From contig UQMY01000056.1 of NCBI GenBank assembly GCA_900542325.1, positions 1-5,088 on the forward strand: a DNA stretch of 5,088 nt. Reading direction: 5' to 3'. This document shows positions 1-4,455 of this stretch, in pieces. Under the pieces are notes generated by a model, which was not told the DNA's origin, made no database searches, and saw only the letters and a program-made list of their open reading frames with translations. Source of the DNA: an uncultured Collinsella sp. GTDB taxonomy: Bacteria > Actinomycetota > Coriobacteriia > Coriobacteriales > Coriobacteriaceae. Both the position numbers and the translations under genes were made by a program. How positions within the stretch are numbered: position 1 is the first letter of the stretch; each line of letters opens with the position of its first letter.

Positions 1-52
1 ATTTTCCGGTTCGACGAACAGCCGATCGTGTCAAATTTGGTCTAACAGAGCC
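1..52 (+). mobile_element. Possible right end of an insertion sequence (transposase C-terminus plus terminal repeat)
   Basis: The plus strand is open from base 1 and reads IFRFDEQPIVSNLV before a TAA at 43-45. This looks like the end of a real protein rather than an antisense shadow. Seven bases after the stop, at 52, lies the sequence that on the minus strand begins GGCTCTGTTAGACC, which resembles the GG(C/T)TCTG-type terminal inverted repeats of several IS families. A stop codon lying this close to the tip is usual for such elements. The boundary coincides exactly with the codon where the flavoprotein on the other strand stops resembling its family. Bases 53-60 (AAAGATTT) would be one copy of an 8-bp target duplication. 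The IS family is not recognised, and the other end lies outside the window. Confidence 0.45.
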
Positions 53-442
53 AAAGATTTTATCCGAGTCGATGCCCGGCAACGCAGGGCGGATCGGCTT
101 TGCACCCGGCGACAGGATGAGCTTGTCATACGTCTCGACAAATTCCTCGCCCGTCAGCATATTGCGAACCTCGACCGTATGCGAATCGGGATGGATGGCA
201 AACACCTCGTGACTCGTCTTGACCGCAATGCGAAAGCGATCCCAAAAGCCCTTGGGAGACTGCAGCGTCAATGCGCTCTCTTCTTCCATCACGCCGCCAA
301 TGTAGTACGGAAGCCCACAGTTGGCATACGATACAAAACCCGTGCGCTCAAAGATGACAATTTGGGCCTGCTCGTCGAGTCTGCGCAAACGTGCCGCCGC
401 CGATGCGCCGCCCGCGACGCCTCCAACGATAACCACCTTCAT
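1..442 (-). CDS. FAD/NAD(P)-dependent disulfide oxidoreductase (CoA-disulfide reductase / NADH oxidase type), 3' incomplete and probably interrupted
   Basis: The first 130 residues are those of a pyridine-nucleotide-disulfide oxidoreductase of the CoA-disulfide reductase / NADH oxidase / polysulfide reductase group. The N-terminal FAD-binding loop is VIVGGVAGGASAAARLRR (residues 4-21). Next comes an acidic FER at the end of beta-2, then SYANCGLPYYIGG (38-50) with the single redox-active cysteine C42, and LILSPGAKPIRP (108-119) closing the FAD domain. Such enzymes (about 450-560 aa) reduce CoA disulfide or persulfide with NAD(P)H, or oxygen to water. The start ATG at 442-440 overlaps the rhodanese stop as ATGA, so the two are translationally coupled. 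After F130 (base 53) the next 17 codons (GSVRPNLTRS...) stay open to the edge but do not resemble the expected continuation. The gene is therefore probably broken by the element at 1-52. The family is confident; the exact substrate is not. Confidence 0.85.
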   Translation of the reverse strand, partial: MKVVIVGGVAGGASAAARLRRLDEQAQIVIFERTGFVSYANCGLPYYIGGVMEEESALTLQSPKGFWDRFRIAVKTSHEVFAIHPDSHTVEVRNMLTGEEFVETYDKLILSPGAKPIRPALPGIDSDKIFGSVRPNLTRSAVRRTGK

Positions 443-765
443 AGCCAACGCACCACCTTTCCCGTGTAGCCGCTTATGCCGCCGATATTCTTGACACTGC
501 CATACCCAGAACGCTTAAGAAAACTCACAGCTTGGTTGCTTCGCGCACCGCTCAGGCAATGCACGAAAAGCTGCGTGCCCTTGTCTGGATACAGCTCAAG
601 CACCTGGTTGATACGATTGAGCGGAACATTGACGCTGCCCGGAATGTGGCCCTGTCCATGCTCGTCAGCACTCCTCACGTCGAGCAGCACCGCCCCCTTA
701 GAAGCCTTCCATTCCTGGACGCCCACATTAATGTCCGGTCCTGCAAACAAATCAAACAATCCCAT
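439..765 (-). CDS. Single-domain rhodanese-like sulfurtransferase
   Basis: A 108-residue single rhodanese domain. LLDVRSADEHGQGHIPGSVNVPL (starting at residue 27) is the classical rhodanese entry motif. HCLSGARS (69-76) is the active-site loop, with catalytic C70 and R75 forming the persulfide-binding cradle. GGISGYTG (95-102) is the C-terminal glycine turn. Such proteins carry sulfane sulfur as a cysteine persulfide and pass it to acceptors such as CoA, glutathione or cyanide. No signal peptide is seen, so it is cytoplasmic. The start at 765 is chosen because AAAGGAG lies 6 nt upstream and the protein then begins just before the domain; an in-frame ATG at 840 would add 25 unrelated residues. 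The stop overlaps the start of the flavoprotein gene. This pairing matches known CoA-disulfide reductase-rhodanese fusions and suggests persulfide chemistry. Confidence 0.93.
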   Translation of the reverse strand: MGLFDLFAGPDINVGVQEWKASKGAVLLDVRSADEHGQGHIPGSVNVPLNRINQVLELYPDKGTQLFVHCLSGARSNQAVSFLKRSGYGSVKNIGGISGYTGKVVRWL

Positions 766-771
766 AGCGCA

Positions 772-778
772 CTCCTTT
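772..778 (-). promoter_or_regulatory. Ribosome binding site of the rhodanese gene
   Basis: AAAGGAG on the minus strand lies 6 nt before the ATG at 765. It decides the start against the in-frame ATG at 840, which has no comparable site. Confidence 0.8.
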
Positions 779-824
779 GCTGGTTGCTTTGGGCAAGTAT
801 GCCAAGGCACTGCGGTCGCGTTCT

Positions 825-837
825 GTGACCAAGTCAC
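825..837. promoter_or_regulatory. 13-bp palindrome, candidate regulator operator
   Basis: GTGAC-CAA-GTCAC is a perfect 5+3+5 inverted repeat in the 119-nt gap between the Crp/Fnr-family gene and the rhodanese gene, about 60 nt upstream of the rhodanese start. The TGTGA/TCAC half-sites recall Crp-type operators. However, the spacer between them is 5 rather than the usual 6, so the palindrome has an odd length. Binding by the adjacent regulator is an inference from position and symmetry only. Confidence 0.35.
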
Positions 838-884
838 CAAACGGAAAATATGTTGCCGACGGCAGATGCAGCTGCGCGGTAGGT

Positions 885-1544
885 CTAGACCAACCGTGCT
901 AACCCATCTACATCACGCACGATAATCCGTCCGCGCCTAATCTCGATGAGCCCGTCCTGCGCAAGACGTCGCAGAGCGCGCGTCACCGCTTCGCGCGCAG
1001 AGTTGATGTCGCGTGCAAGCTCGTCTTGCGTTACGGCAACTTCTGCTGTGCCCGCAGCTCGGCAATGCTCGAGCACGTAGCTGGCGACGCGCTGATCGAG
1101 GCGCTTAAAGAGCATCTGCTGCAGCACGCATACCACCTGGGAGTAGCGCTTCACCTCAACCTGGAGCATAAAGGCCTTAACGTAGACATTATCGCGGGCG
1201 AGCTGGGCACACACGCTCGCAGGCACCACCAAAAGCGATGACCTGCGTGCTGTAACCACCATGGTGTCAAATGAAATCTGCTCGATAACGCACGAGGCCG
1301 TGGTGACACAGCACTCTCCGCAGCCAACCCTAAACAGCGTGACCTCCTTGCCTTCCTCGGAAAGCAGGCTCACGCGAATGTCACCTTCGATAATAAAAAC
1401 AATGCCAGTGCAAGAATTTCCGCTGCTACCGATTATCTGCCCGGCATCAAAGGATCGCAGCGACGAGCGCTCTGCCACGAGCGTCTGCTCATCGGATGTA
1501 AGTTGTCCCCAAAACGGCAACCGCTCGACCATGCTGCCGACCAT
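885..1544 (-). CDS. Crp/Fnr-family transcriptional regulator, cysteine-rich
   Basis: A 219-residue regulator of normal family length. Residues 15-110 form a cyclic-nucleotide-binding-type beta-roll, including GIVFIIEGDIRVSLLSEEGKE (starting at 47). A long dimerisation helix follows at about 115-145. The C-terminal winged helix at 150-219 has recognition segment TQDELARDINSAREAVTRAL (172-191) and wing GLIEIRRGRIIV. The cysteines C75, C78, C79 and C85 cluster in the effector domain (GCGECC...ASC), with further ones at 45, 112, 139 and 161. The N-terminal CxxC spacing of classical Fnr iron-sulfur ligands is not obvious, and canonical cAMP-binding residues are not seen. The effector is unknown; a thiol or persulfide switch is an inference. 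The start at 1544 is chosen for AAAGGGGG 5 nt upstream; an ATG at 1571 would add nine residues with a poorer site. A terminator separates it from the lipoprotein gene upstream. Likely targets are the following rhodanese and flavoprotein genes. Confidence 0.9.
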   Translation of the reverse strand: MVGSMVERLPFWGQLTSDEQTLVAERSSLRSFDAGQIIGSSGNSCTGIVFIIEGDIRVSLLSEEGKEVTLFRVGCGECCVTTASCVIEQISFDTMVVTARRSSLLVVPASVCAQLARDNVYVKAFMLQVEVKRYSQVVCVLQQMLFKRLDQRVASYVLEHCRAAGTAEVAVTQDELARDINSAREAVTRALRRLAQDGLIEIRRGRIIVRDVDGLARLV

Positions 1545-1549
1545 AGCCG

Positions 1550-1557
1550 CCCCCTTT
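1550..1557 (-). promoter_or_regulatory. Ribosome binding site of the Crp/Fnr-family gene
   Basis: AAAGGGGG lies 5 nt before the ATG at 1544 and favours it over the in-frame ATGs at 1571 and 1532. A TATACG box just upstream (about 1562-1567, minus strand) could be a -10 element, but no convincing -35 is seen. If used, it would start transcription between 1571 and 1544, which again supports the shorter protein. Confidence 0.55.
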
Positions 1558-1589
1558 CGACGTATACCCATGATGCTACCCCGAAGCAG

Positions 1590-1617
1590 AAAAAAGAGTC
1601 GCTGTTTCCAGCGACTC
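1590..1617 (-). terminator. Rho-independent terminator of the polyferredoxin/thioredoxin operon
   Basis: On the minus strand GAGTCGCTG pairs perfectly with CAGCGACTC (1617-1609 with 1604-1596) around a GAAA tetraloop. Six T residues follow directly (1595-1590). The hairpin starts 25 nt after the lipoprotein stop codon. A 9-bp perfect stem, a GNRA loop and a T-tract make this a textbook intrinsic terminator. It isolates the Crp-family gene, whose start is only 46 nt further on. Confidence 0.92.
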
Positions 1618-1642
1618 CCCTTCAGTTGTCTGTCCCACGGAC

Positions 1643-2605
1643 TTACTGTTCGCTCTTCGCGAGTGCCTGATCGATCAGTTTGTTGAGCGCCTCGCGCTGC
1701 TCAGCGGAGTTGATGCCGCCCATGATCGGCTCTCCCACAATGTTGCCGTTCTGGTCGATCACATAGGTGGTCGGGAACGAGTAGAGGTTGGAGGTGAACT
1801 TTCCGGCCTCGCTGTCCGACTTAAACCAGATGTTTTTATACGTCACGCCCTTCTTGGAAAGCACGTCCTTGGCATCGGCCACCTCGTCTTTGTTGCCGTC
1901 GAGCGTAAAGGAATTAACGCCCACGACCTGGTCGCCCTTCTCGGCAAGCTCCTTGTTGAGCTTCTCCAGATCGTCCAGCTCTCCCACGCACGGTTTGCAG
2001 GTGGTAAACCAGAAGTTCATGACGGTGACCTTGTTCTTGGAGAACAGCTCGTCACTGTTTACATCGTTCCCGTCCAAGTCCTTGCCCTTAAAGCTGGGGA
2101 ACTTCGTCTCCTCGCTCTCGCCGTTGGTCATGCCTGCGGTCGAAGCATCGACGCTCTTCCCCTCGCCGGGCGTGCTGCCACATCCGGGGAACTCCTTCTC
2201 CAGCGCCATGAGCTTGTCCTCGATCTCCTTGACCTGCTGCGCGCCCGCCTTAAGCGTCTTAAGCTCGTCAGCCGCAAACTGATCCTTGGCGCCCTCGATG
2301 GTATCGAGCAAGAAGTCACCGTAGTTCTTGCCGTCCTCAATCATGGGAGTGTCTTTGTTGGCCGCAAGGAACACCTTTTCCCATAGGGCGTTATCGCTCG
2401 CAAAGATCTCGTTTTCCTTTTGCAGCAGCTGCTGGTACAGCTCGGCCGCCTCCTCGGCACTCGACGGCTTTTGCGCTATGAGCTCGGCAATCTGCGCATC
2501 GCCGCTCGTGGCATCCTTCGCGTCGCCCTTGGGGGCAGAGCACGCCGCGAGAGTCAGCGCCAGCACGGGCAGCATCAACAGAGCCGCAATTTTTGACAGT
2601 TTCAT
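1643..2605 (-). CDS. TlpA-like thioredoxin-fold lipoprotein, extracytoplasmic thiol-disulfide oxidoreductase
   Basis: A 320-residue lipoprotein. Residues 1-22 are a lipoprotein signal (KLSK, hydrophobic core, lipobox LAAC with C22), so the protein is anchored outside the membrane. An alpha-helical, charged segment spans about 36-139 (predicted from composition). A flexible linker at 140-168 (PGCGSTPGEGKS...) carries an extra cysteine, C142. The thioredoxin/AhpC-TSA fold spans about 169-316. It has NFWFTTCKPC (197-206) with catalytic C203/C206, and SFPTTYVID (276-284) with the cis-proline P278. Such proteins reduce or oxidise disulfides of exported proteins. The helical N-terminal domain makes it longer than a minimal TlpA (about 180 aa). 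GGAGG lies just upstream of the ATG. The gene is 23 nt downstream of the polyferredoxin stop, so it is co-transcribed and a likely electron acceptor of that protein. Confidence 0.93.
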   Translation of the reverse strand: MKLSKIAALLMLPVLALTLAACSAPKGDAKDATSGDAQIAELIAQKPSSAEEAAELYQQLLQKENEIFASDNALWEKVFLAANKDTPMIEDGKNYGDFLLDTIEGAKDQFAADELKTLKAGAQQVKEIEDKLMALEKEFPGCGSTPGEGKSVDASTAGMTNGESEETKFPSFKGKDLDGNDVNSDELFSKNKVTVMNFWFTTCKPCVGELDDLEKLNKELAEKGDQVVGVNSFTLDGNKDEVADAKDVLSKKGVTYKNIWFKSDSEAGKFTSNLYSFPTTYVIDQNGNIVGEPIMGGINSAEQREALNKLIDQALAKSEQ

Positions 2606-2628
2606 GGTTCCTCCGTTTATATCGAAAC

Positions 2629-3552
2629 TTATATAGGTACCAATTTGTTTTCGCAGGCTTGCGTGGACTGCGCGGGTTTGTCGCCCGTCACACCCAGCCC
2701 GTAGCGAAAGCTAATAGCATCGACGGGGCACGCGCCCGCGCATTTGCCGCAACGAATGCACTCGGCATGGTCGGGTGTACGCGTAACATCCACGTCCATC
2801 TGGCACACCCTGGCGCACTTGCCGCACGAAACGCACTTGCCCTGGTCAACCTGGATCCCCAGTAACGACACCTTGTTCATGAGCGCATAAAATGCGCCGA
2901 GGGGGCAAATCCATTTGCAGAAGGGGCGATAGAACAGCGCGCTCAGCACCGCAACCACAATGAGGATCGCGAGCTTCCAGGAAAAGAGCTTTCCCAGCGC
3001 GGAGCGGATTCCCACGTTCATGATGGACAGCGGAATCGCGCCCTCGAGCACACCTTGCGGGCAGATGTACTTGCAAAAGAACGGGTCGCCCATACCCACA
3101 TCGTTAACCACCAAGACGGGCAGCAGCACCACGGCAAACAGCAGCACGGCATACTTGATGTACGTGAGCGGCTTGAGCTTTTTCGTGGAGAGCTTTTTGC
3201 TGGGAATCTTATGAAAAAGCTCTTGTAGCCATCCAAACGGGCACAAAAAGCCGCATACAAAACGTCCCAGCAGCACGCCGATCAGAATGAGCGTTCCGGT
3301 GACGTAATACGAAAAGCTAAACTTAGACGAGCCCACCACCGACTGAAACGACCCGATGGGGCACGCACCCGAGGCCGCCGGACACGAGTAGCAGTTGAGG
3401 CCCGGCACGCAGACGGCTTTGCCCGCTCCCTGGTAGATGCCGCCCTTGGCAAAGTTAGGCAGGTGAATATTGGTCGCAAGCGTCGCCGCCGCCTGAATCA
3501 ATCCACGAAATCGCGCTAAAAGATGCGATGCAGTGTTTTTTCTTTTATCCAA
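2629..3552 (-). CDS. Membrane polyferredoxin (NapH/MauN-like 4Fe-4S protein)
   Basis: About 307 residues from a TTG start. Membrane segments are visible at about 82-98, 134-150 and 193-208, plus a short N-terminal stretch at 18-30. Three repeats of the CxxxCP(F/Q/L)G motif typical of the NapH/NosR/RsxA-like 4Fe-4S family (Fer4_5) occur: C100-C104, C160-C164 and C212-C216. An N-terminal cysteine cluster (C48, C54, C57, C64) precedes them. Two ferredoxin-type 4Fe-4S sites end the protein: C240/243/246/250 and C265/268/271/275. It probably passes electrons from the cytoplasm or quinones through the membrane. The TTG at 3552 has GGAG 10 nt upstream and overlaps the miniprotein stop by 8 nt, giving coupled translation. 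The longer ATG start at 3630 lies inside the miniprotein gene and adds residues unlike this family. The neighbouring TlpA-like lipoprotein suggests that disulfides outside the cell receive the electrons. Confidence 0.9.
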   Translation of the reverse strand: MDKRKNTASHLLARFRGLIQAAATLATNIHLPNFAKGGIYQGAGKAVCVPGLNCYSCPAASGACPIGSFQSVVGSSKFSFSYYVTGTLILIGVLLGRFVCGFLCPFGWLQELFHKIPSKKLSTKKLKPLTYIKYAVLLFAVVLLPVLVVNDVGMGDPFFCKYICPQGVLEGAIPLSIMNVGIRSALGKLFSWKLAILIVVAVLSALFYRPFCKWICPLGAFYALMNKVSLLGIQVDQGKCVSCGKCARVCQMDVDVTRTPDHAECIRCGKCAGACPVDAISFRYGLGVTGDKPAQSTQACENKLVPI

Positions 3553-3691
3553 TTCCGATACACTCCAAGCACAGCCTGATTGCCTTGGCCAGCACGGCAT
3601 CTGCCTCGCCGCGCATAATTCCAAAGCCAACCATGGCTACCCCAACGATCAGCAAAGCCACCTGCGCCACAGGCTTAATCGCTTTGAACAA
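3545..3691 (-). CDS. CD1871A-family CXXC membrane miniprotein
   Basis: A 48-residue protein from a TTG start, easily missed because of its length and start codon. AAAGGAG lies 8 nt upstream of the TTG at 3691-3689. Residues 1-7 carry lysines (FKAIKP), 8-26 are a single hydrophobic helix (VAQVALLIVGVAMVGFGIM), and 27-48 are an amphipathic tail ending in CLECIGIG with the CXXC pair C41/C44. From memory, this matches the very short proteins named CD1871A-family CXXC motif-containing proteins, which share the GEA...KAI..CLECIGIG ending. The positive-inside rule puts the CXXC tail outside the cell. It is the first gene of the operon, and its stop lies inside the start of the polyferredoxin gene (TTGGATAA overlap). 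It may shuttle electrons between the polyferredoxin and the lipoprotein thioredoxin; no function is established to my knowledge. Confidence 0.85.
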   Translation of the reverse strand: MFKAIKPVAQVALLIVGVAMVGFGIMRGEADAVLAKAIRLCLECIGIG

Positions 3692-3699
3692 TCTGACCA

Positions 3700-3706
3700 C
3701 TCCTTT
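3700..3706 (-). promoter_or_regulatory. Ribosome binding site of the CXXC miniprotein
   Basis: AAAGGAG on the minus strand, 8 nt before the TTG at 3691. No ATG or GTG follows at suitable spacing in the frame that encodes the CLECIGIG protein, so the site supports the TTG start. Confidence 0.8.
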
Positions 3707-3714
3707 CGTTTCGC

Positions 3715-3741
3715 GACCCATTGGACCATACCGACTATAAA
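3715..3741. repeat. Three 9-bp-spaced direct repeats in the divergent promoter region
   Basis: GACCCAT (3715), GACCATA (3724) and GACTATA (3733) begin exactly 9 bp apart, each matching the consensus GACC-ATA with one or two differences. They lie between the divergent operons and overlap both candidate promoters. OmpR/PhoB-type regulators bind tandem direct repeats, usually 10-11 bp apart, so these could be sites for the adjacent response regulator. The 9-bp period is short for that family, and chance is possible. Confidence 0.3.
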
Positions 3742-3752
3742 ATCCGTGTTAA
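3725..3752 (-). promoter_or_regulatory. Candidate promoter of the miniprotein-polyferredoxin-lipoprotein operon
   Basis: On the minus strand TTAACA (3752-3747) and TATGGT (3730-3725) are separated by 16 bp, close to the sigma-70 consensus. They would start transcription near 3718, about 12 nt before the ribosome binding site. The promoter overlaps the divergent one and the 9-bp repeats, so a shared regulator could act here. The assignment is by inspection only. Confidence 0.4.
3736..3743 (+). promoter_or_regulatory. Candidate -10 region of the two-component operon
   Basis: TATAAAAT on the plus strand lies about 38 nt upstream of the regulator start. No good -35 hexamer sits 16-18 bp before it (GACCCA at 3715-3720 is the nearest), which would fit an activator-dependent, possibly autoregulated promoter. 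Confidence 0.35.
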
Positions 3753-3768
3753 GCGTGAATGATTATGC

Positions 3769-3774
3769 AAGGAG
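3769..3774 (+). promoter_or_regulatory. Ribosome binding site pointing to an ATA start of the response regulator
   Basis: AAGGAG is followed after 6 nt (AACGTT) by ATA at 3781, the position where the family's first methionine is expected. The next standard start, TTG at 3790, is 15 nt from the site, too far for efficient use. Confidence 0.7.
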
Positions 3775-3780
3775 AACGTT

Positions 3781-4455
3781 ATACGTATCTTGGTCGTCGA
3801 GGACGAGCGGGCGCTGTGCGATGCGATCGCACGCAGCCTGCGCAACTTGGCCTATAGCGTCGACTGCTGCTACGACGGACAACAGGCCCTCGATCTGCTC
3901 GATGTCGAGACCTTTGATCTTGTTGTGCTCGACCTCAATCTCCCCCATGTCGACGGCATGACCGTGCTCAGGCAACTCAGGACAACTGATTGCGAGACCA
4001 AGGTGCTCGTGCTCTCGGCACGCGGCGAGGTCTCCGACAAGGTAGCGGGGCTCGGTGCGGGCGCCAACGACTACCTCACCAAGCCGTTCCATCTTGACGA
4101 GCTGGCGGCACGCATACGCAGTCTCACGCTCAGGCGCTTTACGCAAAACGACGTTGTTCTAGCCTGTGGATTGTTGAGCTTTGACACCAAGGCGCGCCTC
4201 GCCTCCGTGGGCGGCGAGGTTCTATCCCTCACGCGCAAGGAGACCGGCATCCTGGAATACCTGATGCTTAACCAAGGGCGGCCGGTGCGCCAGGAAGAGC
4301 TTATCGAGCATGTATGGGACAGCAGCGTCAACAGCTTTAGCAACGCGACCCGCGTGCATATCTCATCGCTGCGCAAAAAGCTGCGCGGCGCGTTGGGGCA
4401 CGACCCCATCCGCAACCGAATCGGCGAAGGCTACGTTATGGAGGACGGCAAATGA
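3781..4455 (+). CDS. OmpR/PhoB-family response regulator, apparent ATA start
   Basis: A 224-residue regulator. Receiver domain 1-115: acidic pocket E7/D8, phosphorylation site D51 in LVVLDLNLP (47-55), switch S79, and K101 in YLTKPF. The C-terminal winged helix (about 125-222) follows the OmpR/PhoB plan: LSLTRKETGILEYLM, then RPVRQEELIEHVWD, the recognition helix around NATRVHISSLRKKLR, and the final hairpin RNRIGEGYVM. The family N-terminus RILVVEDE is complete only if translation begins at ATA 3781, 6 nt after AAGGAG. The first standard start in frame is TTG 3790, which would remove half of strand beta-1, and a TGA at 3760 closes the frame upstream. ATA initiation is rare, so a point mutation or sequencing error is possible. 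The stop overlaps the kinase start (ATGA). It probably controls its own operon or the divergent redox operon. Confidence 0.92.
   Translation: MRILVVEDERALCDAIARSLRNLAYSVDCCYDGQQALDLLDVETFDLVVLDLNLPHVDGMTVLRQLRTTDCETKVLVLSARGEVSDKVAGLGAGANDYLTKPFHLDELAARIRSLTLRRFTQNDVVLACGLLSFDTKARLASVGGEVLSLTRKETGILEYLMLNQGRPVRQEELIEHVWDSSVNSFSNATRVHISSLRKKLRGALGHDPIRNRIGEGYVMEDGK

Noticed and set aside
766..840. ATG at 840 as the rhodanese start
   Set aside because: The extension runs through the non-coding gap and palindrome; the ATG at 765 has AAAGGAG at ideal distance.
854..875. TGCCG-A-CGGCA and GCAGCTGC short palindromes after the Crp-family stop as a terminator
   Set aside because: The first has no loop room, the second is an 8-bp self-palindrome, and no adjacent T-tract follows on the minus strand. 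No convincing terminator is seen here.
476..925. Plus-strand open frame of 149 codons
   Set aside because: It runs antisense to the rhodanese gene and the gap. It has no ribosome site, its composition is Ser/Leu/Arg/Cys-rich as expected of a shadow, and it matches no recognisable family.
1261..1686. Plus-strand open frame of 141 codons
   Set aside because: It is antisense to the Crp-family gene and runs through the terminator hairpin; low-complexity Ser/Arg-rich translation.
1788..2282. Plus-strand open frame of 164 codons
   Set aside because: It is antisense to the lipoprotein gene, and its Ser/Leu/Pro-rich translation reflects the Glu/Lys/Asp-rich sense codons.
3553..3630. ATG at 3630 as the polyferredoxin start
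   Set aside because: The added 26 residues are the miniprotein gene read in another frame, do not look like an N-terminus of this family, and lack a ribosome site.
3763..4146. Minus-strand open frame of 127 codons
   Set aside because: It is antisense to the receiver domain of the response regulator, which has clear catalytic residues; no support for a second product.
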